Positions 42,211-52,392 of a stretch of 64,000 nucleotides of DNA are shown one piece after another (the stretch's first letter is position 1; each line of letters opens with the position of its first letter). Source of the DNA: Planctomycetia bacterium (GTDB taxonomy: Bacteria; Planctomycetota; Planctomycetia; Gemmatales; Gemmataceae); NCBI GenBank assembly GCA_005808665.1, contig SYLG01000163.1:1-64000 (forward strand), in the 5' to 3' direction. The position numbers were made by a program, and so were the translations under genes. The notes below the pieces were generated by a model. The model ran no database searches. It was not told the DNA's origin and saw nothing but the letters and a program-made list of their open reading frames with translations.

Positions 42211-43220
42211 GGGAGCTTTCTTGGATCTACTTCATGGGCTATACATGCAACACAGTCACCCTGACTTACCACCGAGGGTGCCCGTGTTGCAACCAGGATT
42301 CCATCGGATTGAGCCTGGATATTCACACAGGGCTTGTCAGGACATTCCAAAAAATGAATCGCTCCCAATGTTTCCCCTGCCCTCACTTTTGTACCAAGGG
42401 GAACGATATTTTCAAAAATACCAGACTCAGGAGCAAATCGATAGTCTTCCCAGTCAAGGGCCTGTACCCACCGAGTGGGATTCAATCCCAAAGATTCCCG
42501 GGTGGTCTTTATCCCCTCCAGAATTCCGGAATGGACAAGGACATTTCGTAGGCCACCCTGGGTTAGGGAGTGAACCTTGGCTGTGACATTTTCGCTGCCT
42601 CCCATTTCCGTGGTGATTACCACCTTTCCCTGACTTTCTGCCTCGACGGGAAGGAGTCCAGTTCCCGCAATGTCTGCATAAAGGAAGCAAAAATCGGTAT
42701 TCCACGCTTCCGCTCCCAAAAGCATGGCATCCCTTTGGGACCCTTTCGGGACCAGGTGCATGTGAGCACAGGGGACGAAGTCCACACCTCGCCCACCGGT
42801 GTGAATATCAACCACAATATCAGCAAGGGGAAACAATACGGTAGTTAGATAATGGGCCAACGCCTCACAGGGAGTTCCCATGGGATTCCCTGGAAAGCAG
42901 CGGTTAAAATTTTTGCCATCAAGGGGTGAAAGTCGGGTTCCAGCTTTGGCCGCAGGCATGGTCAAGGTTGGGATAAGGATGAGTCGACCATGAATTTGGC
43001 TTTGATCCAGTTCCCTCATTAGCCGCATTATCGCCACCTGCCCAGGGTATTCATCGCCGTGATTCCCCGCCATCACCAAAGCTGTGGGGCCGGTACCCCG
43101 TTGCAAAATGGTAATGGGTACCATGAGGTTTGCCCAACCCGCCAAGTTATAGGAATAGGGGATATACAAATGGCCGGTTTGTTTACCCGTTTTCGAATAA
43201 TCAACGGTGGAGCGAATCAT
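42207..43220 (-). CDS. Succinylglutamate desuccinylase/aspartoacylase family protein
   Basis: AGNHGDEYPGQVAIMRL, DIHTGGRGVDFVP, Zn-carboxypeptidase-like motifs. Confidence 0.9.
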   Translation of the reverse strand: MIRSTVDYSKTGKQTGHLYIPYSYNLAGWANLMVPITILQRGTGPTALVMAGNHGDEYPGQVAIMRLMRELDQSQIHGRLILIPTLTMPAAKAGTRLSPLDGKNFNRCFPGNPMGTPCEALAHYLTTVLFPLADIVVDIHTGGRGVDFVPCAHMHLVPKGSQRDAMLLGAEAWNTDFCFLYADIAGTGLLPVEAESQGKVVITTEMGGSENVTAKVHSLTQGGLRNVLVHSGILEGIKTTRESLGLNPTRWVQALDWEDYRFAPESGIFENIVPLGTKVRAGETLGAIHFLECPDKPCVNIQAQSDGILVATRAPSVVSQGDCVACIAHEVDPRKLP

Positions 43221-43608
43221 TTGCTTGCACTTTCTTGAGAATACATGTTTTAAATAGGCTGGGTGGGAGGGTACTCGGGTAATTATGGTTCATGGATTAA
43301 GCCACTTTACCTCGAGTAGGTTTTATAGGGGTTTTCCCAAAATTGCTTTGCCCTTGCCATGAAAAAGCTCTAAAAAAGCGACTCGTGTCAGTAGCTAGGC
43401 AACGAGGGGAAACAGTCCGCCCCTTGCCACTTTTTTGTCCTTGAATGTGGAAATCCATTTTCATTCCTGAGACCAAGTGAGGCCTTTTTTTGCCCTAGGC
43501 AACAGTCCTAAACCCATCCATTTTGCGATATTCAGGGCGATTGCCTTGTAAGTTTCCCACCTGATCCGAAAATAGGATTTGGCCTTGCTTGTAAATTTCC
43601 GGTGATTC

Positions 43609-45990
43609 ATGACAACGCCAAAGCCAGAAGATACCAATAATTTGAATTTCCCTGCTGTCAAGCAGAGTGGCCCTGATTTCAATGAGACGACGAACCTGAA
43701 AGAGGGAACCTGGCCAACGGATTCCACCACCAGAACCGATCCGGAACTATGGGTGGGCCGAAGGCTTGGAAAATATGAAATACTTGGGGTACTTGGCGTG
43801 GGTGGAATGGGGGTCGTCCTTAGGGGACATGACGCTTCCATTGAACGAGATGTTGCGATCAAAGTATTGCCGGTAGAATTTTCCTCCGATAAAGTGGCAA
43901 TGAATCGGTTTTTGGCGGAGGCCAAAAGTTCCGGGAAACTCAATCACCCGAATGTTGTCACCATTTACGAGGTGGGCCAACATGAATTGACCCATTTTCT
44001 GGTAATGGAAATAGTTGCTGCGGGTAGTGCTGAAAGTTTTCTAAAAAAGGATGGCCCTTTTACGGTCAATGAAGCCACGCGCATCACCATTGAGACTTGC
44101 CAAGGGCTCGCCGCCGCCCACAAGGAATCCTTTGTCCATCGGGACATTAAGCCTGCCAACTTGTTGTTGACCGAAAACCTTAGCGTGAAAATTTCCGATT
44201 TTGGGTTGGCAAAACGAACCCAGGGCAATACCCTCCAAATGACCCAAGAGGGCCAAATGGTTGGGACCCCTTATTACATGAGCCCGGAACAGTGCGAATC
44301 CAAGACCGTGGATGCGCGATCTGACATCTATTCACTCGGTGCTACTTATTACTCTTTGTTAACCGGCAAGTTCCCCTATGCGGATAGTGCAAGTGTTATG
44401 CAAGTGATGTTTGCCCACTTCAACAAACCACCACCCGATCCCCGACTTGTCCTACCGCAAATTCCCGCCGAATGTGCCCAAGTGATCCAAAGGGCAATGG
44501 CCAAAAACCCGACCCACAGATACAAGTCGGCGGATGAAATGAAGGCCGACCTGGAGAACCTCCTGGGTAAGGGTTCCCCGACTATCGGGGGACAAACGAC
44601 TACAAGCATTGTCAAACCTTTTTTAACCCAAGGTCCAATTGGTGGACCAAAGAAGCGATTAATGGTTGGGTTGGTTGCCGGGATTGCCATAGGATTTGTG
44701 GGACTATTATTTACCATATTGGCTTTTTCGGGAGTCTTCTCAGGGGACCATACCACTTCCCCCCCAACAAAAAGCCTTAGTGCTGGTCCTGTTGCCCCAG
44801 GAATTACCCCTCCCACTGGAGAACCAATCAAAGTGGGAATTTTGCATTCCCTATCGGGTACCATGTTGGCCAGTGAGTCGCCGGTGGTAGACGCAACCCT
44901 TTTGGCGATTGACGAAATAAACAAAAAAGGTGGTTTGTTAGGCCGTCCAGTAGAGGCCGTGATTGTGGATGGACGATCCGATCCAACCGCATTTGCCAAA
45001 GGTGCAATTCGACTGGTTAAGGAGGAAAAGGTATCCTCGGTGTTTGGTTGTTGGACTTCGGCAAGCCGGAAAACGGTAGTGCCAATTTTTGAGGAAGGGA
45101 ATAACCTCCTTATTTACCCGGTTCAATACGAGGGAATCGAAGAATCACCCAATGTGATTTACACCGGAGCTGCTCCCAATCAACAAATCATTCCCGCAGT
45201 CCAATGGGCTTATATTACCCAGAAACGAAGGCGTTTTTTCCTCGTTGGATCCGACTATGTTTTCCCCAGGGTTGCCAATGTTATCATAAAGGATCAACTA
45301 AAGATTTTGGGAGCTGATGTGGTTGGCGAAGAGTATATCCCCCTTGGCGAGGGGGATGTATCCGCCATTATCACCAAGATACAGGCTTCCAAACCTGATG
45401 TCATCCTAAACACTTTAAATGGGGATAGTAATTGGCCGTTTTTTGCCGGCTTACGAAAAGCCGGATTTACACCCGAAAAGTTACCAACGATTTCCTTCAG
45501 CATCGGGGAGGAAGAGCTTAGGCATATTGATGTCTCCACCATGGCTGGCGATTTTGCGGCATGGAACTATTTCCAAAGCCTGGAATCTCCTGAGAATGTG
45601 GAATTCGTAACCAATTTTAGAACAAAATACGGCCAACAGCGACTGGTTACCGACCCAATGGAAGCCGCCTATATTGGGGTTAAACTGTGGGCAATGGCCG
45701 TTCAGGAGTCCGGAAAGACCGACGCCGCCGAGATTCGACGAGCCATGCGCAACCTCCAAATCAAGGCACCGGAAGGCGATGTGCGTATCGATGCCGGGAC
45801 TCAACACACCTACAAGTTGCCAAGGATCGGCAAAGTATTAGCGACTGGCCAATTTGAGGTGGTCTGGACAGCGGCCAAGCCAGAAGCCCCACAACCCTAT
45901 CCCATTTCCCGAACCGCGGAACAATGGCGTGCCTTATTGCATGACCTCTATACAGGCTGGGGCAATCAATGGGCTGCACCCAAGAAATAA
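43609..45990 (+). CDS. Ser/Thr protein kinase fused through a TM helix to a UrtA-like solute-binding domain
   Basis: HRDIKPANLLLTENLSVKISDFGLAKR kinase; TM VGLVAGIAIGFVGLLFTILAF; C-terminal PIKVGILHSLSGTMLASESPVVDATLLAIDEINKKGGLLGRPVEAVIVDG...MEAAYIGVKLWAMAV. Confidence 0.92.
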   Translation: MTTPKPEDTNNLNFPAVKQSGPDFNETTNLKEGTWPTDSTTRTDPELWVGRRLGKYEILGVLGVGGMGVVLRGHDASIERDVAIKVLPVEFSSDKVAMNRFLAEAKSSGKLNHPNVVTIYEVGQHELTHFLVMEIVAAGSAESFLKKDGPFTVNEATRITIETCQGLAAAHKESFVHRDIKPANLLLTENLSVKISDFGLAKRTQGNTLQMTQEGQMVGTPYYMSPEQCESKTVDARSDIYSLGATYYSLLTGKFPYADSASVMQVMFAHFNKPPPDPRLVLPQIPAECAQVIQRAMAKNPTHRYKSADEMKADLENLLGKGSPTIGGQTTTSIVKPFLTQGPIGGPKKRLMVGLVAGIAIGFVGLLFTILAFSGVFSGDHTTSPPTKSLSAGPVAPGITPPTGEPIKVGILHSLSGTMLASESPVVDATLLAIDEINKKGGLLGRPVEAVIVDGRSDPTAFAKGAIRLVKEEKVSSVFGCWTSASRKTVVPIFEEGNNLLIYPVQYEGIEESPNVIYTGAAPNQQIIPAVQWAYITQKRRRFFLVGSDYVFPRVANVIIKDQLKILGADVVGEEYIPLGEGDVSAIITKIQASKPDVILNTLNGDSNWPFFAGLRKAGFTPEKLPTISFSIGEEELRHIDVSTMAGDFAAWNYFQSLESPENVEFVTNFRTKYGQQRLVTDPMEAAYIGVKLWAMAVQESGKTDAAEIRRAMRNLQIKAPEGDVRIDAGTQHTYKLPRIGKVLATGQFEVVWTAAKPEAPQPYPISRTAEQWRALLHDLYTGWGNQWAAPKK

Positions 45991-46236
45991 CGGGTTTTCC
46001 ACCCATACAAACCAATGGTTGAGAGCCACATTTTAATGGTACAAAAACATGAAATACATCAAAGGGAAAGCCACCCCTGACAGGATTGGAGTTGCTTTTT
46101 TATTCCGGGATAAATGCTGTCCAATTTATAGACAATTGCTTGGCTGGCATTAAAATCGGGAGCAGTAACTTTGGCCTTGGCCCTATTTTCCCTTCCGTTT
46201 TTGGAAAAGTACTTTTCGCCTATTGGAGGATGGATC

Positions 46237-47529
46237 ATGAATCGTCGTTTTTGGTTAACTGGTATTATGATTCCTGCCCTGGTTGCCCTTTTCTCCGTCC
46301 TTACTCCAAATGGGGCGAGCGGGCAAGCCAACGAATTGGCGTTTGTCAAGGGAGAATTCAACCTTCATAAATTGTTAAAGGTGATTAGGCCCCAGGCGGA
46401 CGAGGATTCCTTCGACACAATTCCTTGGCAGATTTCTCTTTGGAATGCCAGAATTCTTGCTGCAAAGGAAGGCAAACCCATTTTGCTTTGGGAAATGGAC
46501 GGCCATCCGCTTGGCTGTGGTTGAAACAATGTCATTGTGGGCCGTGTGTCCGCATTCGCAGATCCTGAAATCATTAAGCTTGCCACCGAAAAATTTATTC
46601 CGGTTACAGTTGATGATTGGTATCAGAGAAGGCGTCAGGATGCCGAAGGTCGGTTTTTCATCAAGGTTGCCAACCAGGGACCCCGGAAAGGCCAAGGCGG
46701 CTCTACCCGCCAAGGCATTTACTGTTTGACTGCGGATGGGGAATTGCTTGCGTACAAAAATGCGGGCAATTCCAGCGAAGCCACTCGCGAACAATTATTA
46801 CTAGCTTTGGCAAAATTTGAAAAGCTTCCAACCAACCGTCGGTTACCTGGTGCCGTGGCCATTGAACCCTTTGGCAAACCAGACGCAAATTACCAGAGAA
46901 CTCCACCTGAGAATGGACTTATCCTTCGTGTTCACGGTCGCATACTTGACAAGAAGGCAGGGGAAATTTGCAACGCTTCGTGCGATTTTCCCGGGGGAGG
47001 TAAGGCAAGCCGGGATTTCCTTTGGTTAACTGCCAAGGAATGGAAGGCCCTCATTCCAAAACCGGAATTGGGTTTTTCTTATTCTTTGCCGGTATCGGTG
47101 ACAAAACGGATTGCACGATTTTGCCTCATTGATAATACCCGAGGCGAACCCGAATTTTGGAAAGGGACCGATGTTAGGAAGGCAGATTTTGGCTTAAAAG
47201 TAACCTCGATTACCCCAGAAAAAATCGAAGTATCCCTTGTGGGGAACGCACTCCTTGCCGATGAGGCCGACCTAATTGCTTCCAAAAGGGGTTACGAATG
47301 TTCCCTGATTGGTCGACTTACCTTTGATATTGCCAAAGGAAAATTTACCAACATTGATGCCGTGGCTCTTGGGGAGTACTGGGGAGCAACAACCTATACC
47401 CAAAAAGGGGTTCGACCGGGAAAAAACTTGTATGGGGTCGCATTTAGTTTACCTCCAATGGACCGCCCAGGGGACAGGGTTTCCCCGCAAGCCGCCCGTG
47501 AATGGAATGAATATCTGAGGCCAAATTAA
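46237..47529 (+). CDS. Secreted thioredoxin-like protein; candidate selenoprotein with UGA at 46522..46524
   Basis: ORFs 46171..46524 and 46537..47529 are in the same frame, separated by one TGA. Joined read: signal peptide ... GKPILLWEMDGHPLGCGUNNVIVGRVSAFADPEIIKLATEKFIPVTVDDW, a Trx-like beta-strand / redox site / helix layout. Confidence 0.75.
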
Positions 47530-47712
47530 ATGCGAAGTCCCCTAGGCGCTTGGCGTTTGGTCCGTTAGGGTCAAGGAATTACTTCCAAGCGTCACATTGA
47601 ACAATGGGGACCCGGACCCAGGGTTTGGTTTTACTGTAAGGAAGTGTTGGCCGCACCAAAGGCCCGCCAGGAATCCTTGTTCCCTTTCCATTACTGGTAG
47701 AAAACGGATCCC

Positions 47713-50493
47713 TTAAGCTACTACCAAATTAACCAATTTGTCCAGGACGATAATGGCTTTTTGGATCGATTTGCCGATCATAAGGGCCTGAATCTTGGGG
47801 TCAGCAAGCGCGGCAGCCTTAAGTTCCTCATGGGATAGGCCAGGCGGAACGGCAAGGCGGGCCCGAATCTTACCAGCAATTTGGACAGGAATCTCAATGG
47901 TATCCGCCACTAATAGTGTCCTATCGGCTTTGGGCCATGGCTCATATGCCAAAGACTTTTGATTACCTACCAGGCTCCACAATTCCTCGGCAAGGTGGGG
48001 GGCATACGGAGCTAAAAGAAGGATAAATGGCTCAAGAGCTGCGCGCGGTTTGGAGGCCAATGGGGTCAGGTAATTGGTGTATTCCATCATTGCCGAAATA
48101 GCGGTGTTGAACCGCATTCCGTCCAGGTCGTCGGTCACCTTTTGAATTGTCTTATGAAGGAGGCGCAAGGTCTCCTTTTCAGCAGGTTCGGAATTTACAG
48201 CCGGGGAAAGTCCGACGGATTCGGCTCGTTCATCCACAAAAAGCCTCCACACCCGACCCAGAAACCGGAACACCCCTTCCACGCCCCGCATCGACCAAGG
48301 TTTGGTGGCTTCCAGCGGCCCCATGAACATTTCATAAAGCCTAAGGCTATCTGCACCAAAAGCGTTGACAACCTCGTCTGGATTGATGACATTTCCTCGG
48401 CTTTTTGACATTTTGTAGGCACGAGAGTCAATTCGAATGTTGACATCCTCCCTTAAAACAAAGAATTCCCCTTTTTTTTCAACCATTTCCTCGGCAAGGC
48501 GGATTTTGTCGGTTTCTATATGTTTTTTTTTGAGGCGTGCGACCCCACCATCGAAATCAACTTCCTTGGCCGATACCCAAGCCCCATTTACCTTGAATCC
48601 GGTATATTCTGTTTCACCTAGAATCATGCCTTGGTTAACGAGTTTTTGGAAGGGTTCAGCATGGCTGACATACCCCCTGTCATAAAGGAGTTTGTGCCAA
48701 AACCTGGAATACAAAAGGTGCAGGACGGCATGTTCGGCCCCACCCACATAAAGGTCAACCGGCATCCAATGTTTTTCTTCCTCCGTTTCAAGGAAAGCAT
48801 TCGGATTTTGGGGATCGATAAAACGCAAATAATACCAGCAAGAACCCGCCCATTGAGGCATGGTGTTGAGTTCCCTGCGGTATGACCTCCCCTTTTTGGT
48901 AACCACAACCCAATCGATTGCCTTACCAAGAGGTGGCTCGGGGCGTCCGGAGGGTTTGTAATCCTCCAATTCCGGCAATTGAAGGGGAAGGTCCTCAATA
49001 TCCACAGGGTCAATGCGACCCGTGTAATTGCCCGCCTGGTCAATCTCGTGCATCAAGGGAAATGGTTCCCCCCAATAGCGTTGACGACTGAATAGCCAAT
49101 CCCGCAACTTGTAATGGATTCGTTTTTTGCCCAGCCCTTTTGCGGCTAACCAGTCTGTGATTCTTGCCTTGCAGGTTAGGGAGTCAAGCCCATTGAATTC
49201 TTCCGAGGCGATAACCTCACCCATTTCCGAATAGGCCTCGGTAAGGTTTTCTCGGGTGGAACCGGTTTTTTCCAACCAGGCTTCTGTTGGCTGGACAACC
49301 GTTACGATATTCAGTCCAAATGTTTGGGCAAATTCAAAATCGCGCTCATCATGGGCAGGGACTGCCATGATTGCCCCTGTTCCGTAACCGGAAAGGACAT
49401 AATCGGCAATCCAAATTGGGATTTTTACCCCGTTTACCGGATTTTGGGCAAAAGCACCCGTGAATACTCCGGTTTTTGTTTTGGCAAGGTCGGTCCTTTC
49501 CAAATCGCTTTTCCGGGAGGTCTGTTCCCGGTAGGTATTAACAATTACCTTTTGACTGGGATAGGTAAGAGAATCCACGAGCGGATGTTCAGGTGCCAGA
49601 ACCATATAGGTGGCCCCGAATAGGGTGTCCGGCCGGGTGGTGAATACCCGAATGGTTTCGGTTTGGCCCAACGGCCCAAGTGCGGGAAAAACCACCTCGG
49701 CACCATCGCTTTTGCCTATCCATTCCCGCTGCATCTTTTTAACCGAATCCGGCCAGTCCACCAAGTCGAGGTCATCGATTAGCCTTTCTGCATATTCGGT
49801 AATCCGAAGTTGCCACTGTTTAAGGGGAATCCGAATTACCGGGTGGCCTCCCCTTTCGGACCGGCCGTCAATGACCTCTTCGTTGGCAAGGACCGTTCCC
49901 AAGACCTGGCACCAGTTTACCGGAATTTCCGCCTGAAAGGCCAATCGCTTTGAATCAATGAATTGGCGAACGGCACAATCCCCCTCGGCGGCAACGGTTG
50001 GTGGGATGGGCAATTCGGAAATAGGGCGGCCTCGTTTTCCGGCCTGGTCATACCAGGTTTCATAAAGCAATAAAAAGATCCATTGAGTCCATTTATAGTA
50101 GCCTGGATTTGTGGTATCTACTTCCCGGTCCCAATCGTAGCTGAACCCAAGCGATTGGATTTGCCTCCTGAAATTGTTGATGTTCCGTTCGGTGGTCGCC
50201 CTTGGGTGAGTGCCCGTTTCGATGGCAAATTGTTCCGCGGGTAGTCCAAACGCATCCCAGCCCATGGGATGAAGCACATTAAAACCCAACATCCGCCTGT
50301 ACCTGGCAAGAATATCGGTGGCAGTATACCCTTCCGGATGCCCGACATGGAGACCGGCACCGCTTGGATAGGGAAACATATCGAGGATATAGTACTTTGG
50401 TTTGGTGGCGTCGGTTACGGTCTTGAAAGTCTTATTCGACTCCCAAAAGGCTTGCCATTTGGGCTCAATCGACGCAGGAAGGTAACTCGGCAT
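47713..50493 (-). CDS. leuS: Leucyl-tRNA synthetase
   Basis: [22 protein letters not shown] (HIGH-type) and KMSKSRGN. Confidence 0.97.
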   Translation of the reverse strand: MPSYLPASIEPKWQAFWESNKTFKTVTDATKPKYYILDMFPYPSGAGLHVGHPEGYTATDILARYRRMLGFNVLHPMGWDAFGLPAEQFAIETGTHPRATTERNINNFRRQIQSLGFSYDWDREVDTTNPGYYKWTQWIFLLLYETWYDQAGKRGRPISELPIPPTVAAEGDCAVRQFIDSKRLAFQAEIPVNWCQVLGTVLANEEVIDGRSERGGHPVIRIPLKQWQLRITEYAERLIDDLDLVDWPDSVKKMQREWIGKSDGAEVVFPALGPLGQTETIRVFTTRPDTLFGATYMVLAPEHPLVDSLTYPSQKVIVNTYREQTSRKSDLERTDLAKTKTGVFTGAFAQNPVNGVKIPIWIADYVLSGYGTGAIMAVPAHDERDFEFAQTFGLNIVTVVQPTEAWLEKTGSTRENLTEAYSEMGEVIASEEFNGLDSLTCKARITDWLAAKGLGKKRIHYKLRDWLFSRQRYWGEPFPLMHEIDQAGNYTGRIDPVDIEDLPLQLPELEDYKPSGRPEPPLGKAIDWVVVTKKGRSYRRELNTMPQWAGSCWYYLRFIDPQNPNAFLETEEEKHWMPVDLYVGGAEHAVLHLLYSRFWHKLLYDRGYVSHAEPFQKLVNQGMILGETEYTGFKVNGAWVSAKEVDFDGGVARLKKKHIETDKIRLAEEMVEKKGEFFVLREDVNIRIDSRAYKMSKSRGNVINPDEVVNAFGADSLRLYEMFMGPLEATKPWSMRGVEGVFRFLGRVWRLFVDERAESVGLSPAVNSEPAEKETLRLLHKTIQKVTDDLDGMRFNTAISAMMEYTNYLTPLASKPRAALEPFILLLAPYAPHLAEELWSLVGNQKSLAYEPWPKADRTLLVADTIEIPVQIAGKIRARLAVPPGLSHEELKAAALADPKIQALMIGKSIQKAIIVLDKLVNLVVA

Positions 50494-50813
50494 TGGAGGA
50501 ATTGCCTCAAATTAGGTCAAACTGCTATTTTCCGGATTGAACCGGGGAAATCTAGTGGAATTTACAGCATTAAGGGACAGACCCTTAGCGATGGATAAAA
50601 CCGATTGACCAGATTTTTGGTCCCATTTCAAATTATGGAAAGACCCCCTCTTGGAAGAAAGGGGAAGTTTTGGCAAATTAGCATGGGGCCCAGCCTTTTT
50701 TTAGGCCAAAAATGGCCAATTTTCGGTGCCGATTATGCCGATAAAAGGGATAGTAGGGTCTTACCATACTTAGGCAATTGGACAAAACCAAAACGAAAAC
50801 CAGGGAAAGGGTA

Positions 50814-52361
50814 ATGCTACCAACGGGGATCTATCGAAGGAACCTTTTCCGGTTTTCCCTTGGTCTGGTTGGTGTTTGGTCCCTGGTTTTGTTGGGTTGT
50901 TCCGCAAGGCAAAATAATATTGAATTCCCCCCTGGGGAAAAGGTCCAAAAAAAATTCCCATCTTCGCTTCACCACCAGATTTCCACCACCCAACCGCCGC
51001 TCGTTTCCGAGGCATTTCTTAACCAAACGGCATTTACAGATTTGCAAAGGGATGGAGGAATTACACCCGTTACCCTGGAAATTGATCCCAACCAACCCAA
51101 TAGATCGGGAACACCAGAACATTTACGGAAGCGGTCGGTGGGCGAAAAACTTTCTATTGACGAGGTTATAAACGCCGTTTTGATTAGTGATCCAAGGCTC
51201 ATGGCCGGATTTCAAAGCATCAACCAGGCAAGTGCGGATGCCCTTACGGCCTCTTTGGTTCCCAACCCAACGGTATTGGCAGATGTTTTGATGTTGCCAT
51301 TGGCAAGGCCATTTTCACCAAGTCGAACAGGGGGACCACCTCAACAAGATGTCATGGTGTCTTATCCGATTGACTGGTATGTATTTGGAAAACGGGCAGC
51401 GCAAATGGCGTCCGCATCGGCCATGGTCAAAGTAAGTGAGGCGGATTTCGCCAACCTGGTACGAATCCGAATTACGGAAGGTGCTCTTGCCTATTGCGAT
51501 GTCATGGAAGCTAAAGTGCTTTTGGACCTGGCCCATCAGAATCTCTCGATTCTGATCAAGGTGGAAGCGGCACTGATCAAGGCTGTGGAAGCAGGAGGCC
51601 GACCAAAAGTTGAAATCAACCGTATTCGTTTGGACCTACTCCAGAATCGGCAATCGGTTCGGGATTTTGAAACAACTCTCGTTGCCGCCAAGGCCCGCTT
51701 GCGGGCCATAATGGGACGGTCGGATCGCGATATTGAATTTGATATTGATGGAAACCTGGAAGCTCCCTTGACAAACTATTCCCTCGGGCCAGACGAAGCA
51801 TTCGAATTGGCGGTGGATAATCGGCCGGATGTCCAAGCCATTAGGGCAAAAATGCTTCATACCGAGGCTAATGTGATTGTTGAAGATCGAAAGAAGTATC
51901 CCGAACTCATACCCATGGTGGGCTGGACCCGACAATATCAGGTGGCGGCGATGGGGCAACCGGATGCCGGATCATGGAATGCCTCGCTTACGACCCAATT
52001 ACCCCTCTTTAACCGCAATCAGGGAAATCGGGCCAAGGCATCGTCCTATGCGGTTCAGGCAAAAGTCGAATATGAGGCAACACTTGTGTCTTTGCGCGCC
52101 GAAATTGAAACGACCTCCCAGGAACTAAAAGCGGCCAGAAATAATGCCGAAGCCGTTGCCGGAGAACAACTTCGCCTTGCCAACGAAGTGTTGCAAAGTA
52201 TCACGGATGCCTACGAAGCTGGGACTCGAACTTTGGTGGAAATGCTGGATGCCCAGCGGAATTTTCGGGAGACGAACAAATCCTATTACTCCATGAGGGC
52301 AAGCTATTGGCGTGCTTTATACAGGTACTACTCCGCAATAGGAAAACAGGTTCACCAATAG
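50814..52361 (+). CDS. TolC-family outer membrane efflux protein (lipoprotein-like leader)
   Basis: Leader VWSLVLLGCSA; duplicated coiled-coil pattern (RIRLDLLQNRQSVRDFETTLVAAKARLRAIMG...EAGTRTLVEMLDAQRNFRETNKSYYSM). Confidence 0.88.
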   Translation: MLPTGIYRRNLFRFSLGLVGVWSLVLLGCSARQNNIEFPPGEKVQKKFPSSLHHQISTTQPPLVSEAFLNQTAFTDLQRDGGITPVTLEIDPNQPNRSGTPEHLRKRSVGEKLSIDEVINAVLISDPRLMAGFQSINQASADALTASLVPNPTVLADVLMLPLARPFSPSRTGGPPQQDVMVSYPIDWYVFGKRAAQMASASAMVKVSEADFANLVRIRITEGALAYCDVMEAKVLLDLAHQNLSILIKVEAALIKAVEAGGRPKVEINRIRLDLLQNRQSVRDFETTLVAAKARLRAIMGRSDRDIEFDIDGNLEAPLTNYSLGPDEAFELAVDNRPDVQAIRAKMLHTEANVIVEDRKKYPELIPMVGWTRQYQVAAMGQPDAGSWNASLTTQLPLFNRNQGNRAKASSYAVQAKVEYEATLVSLRAEIETTSQELKAARNNAEAVAGEQLRLANEVLQSITDAYEAGTRTLVEMLDAQRNFRETNKSYYSMRASYWRALYRYYSAIGKQVHQ

Positions 52362-52392
52362 CAAAAATCTGGCGAAGGCAAAGGATGATTCA

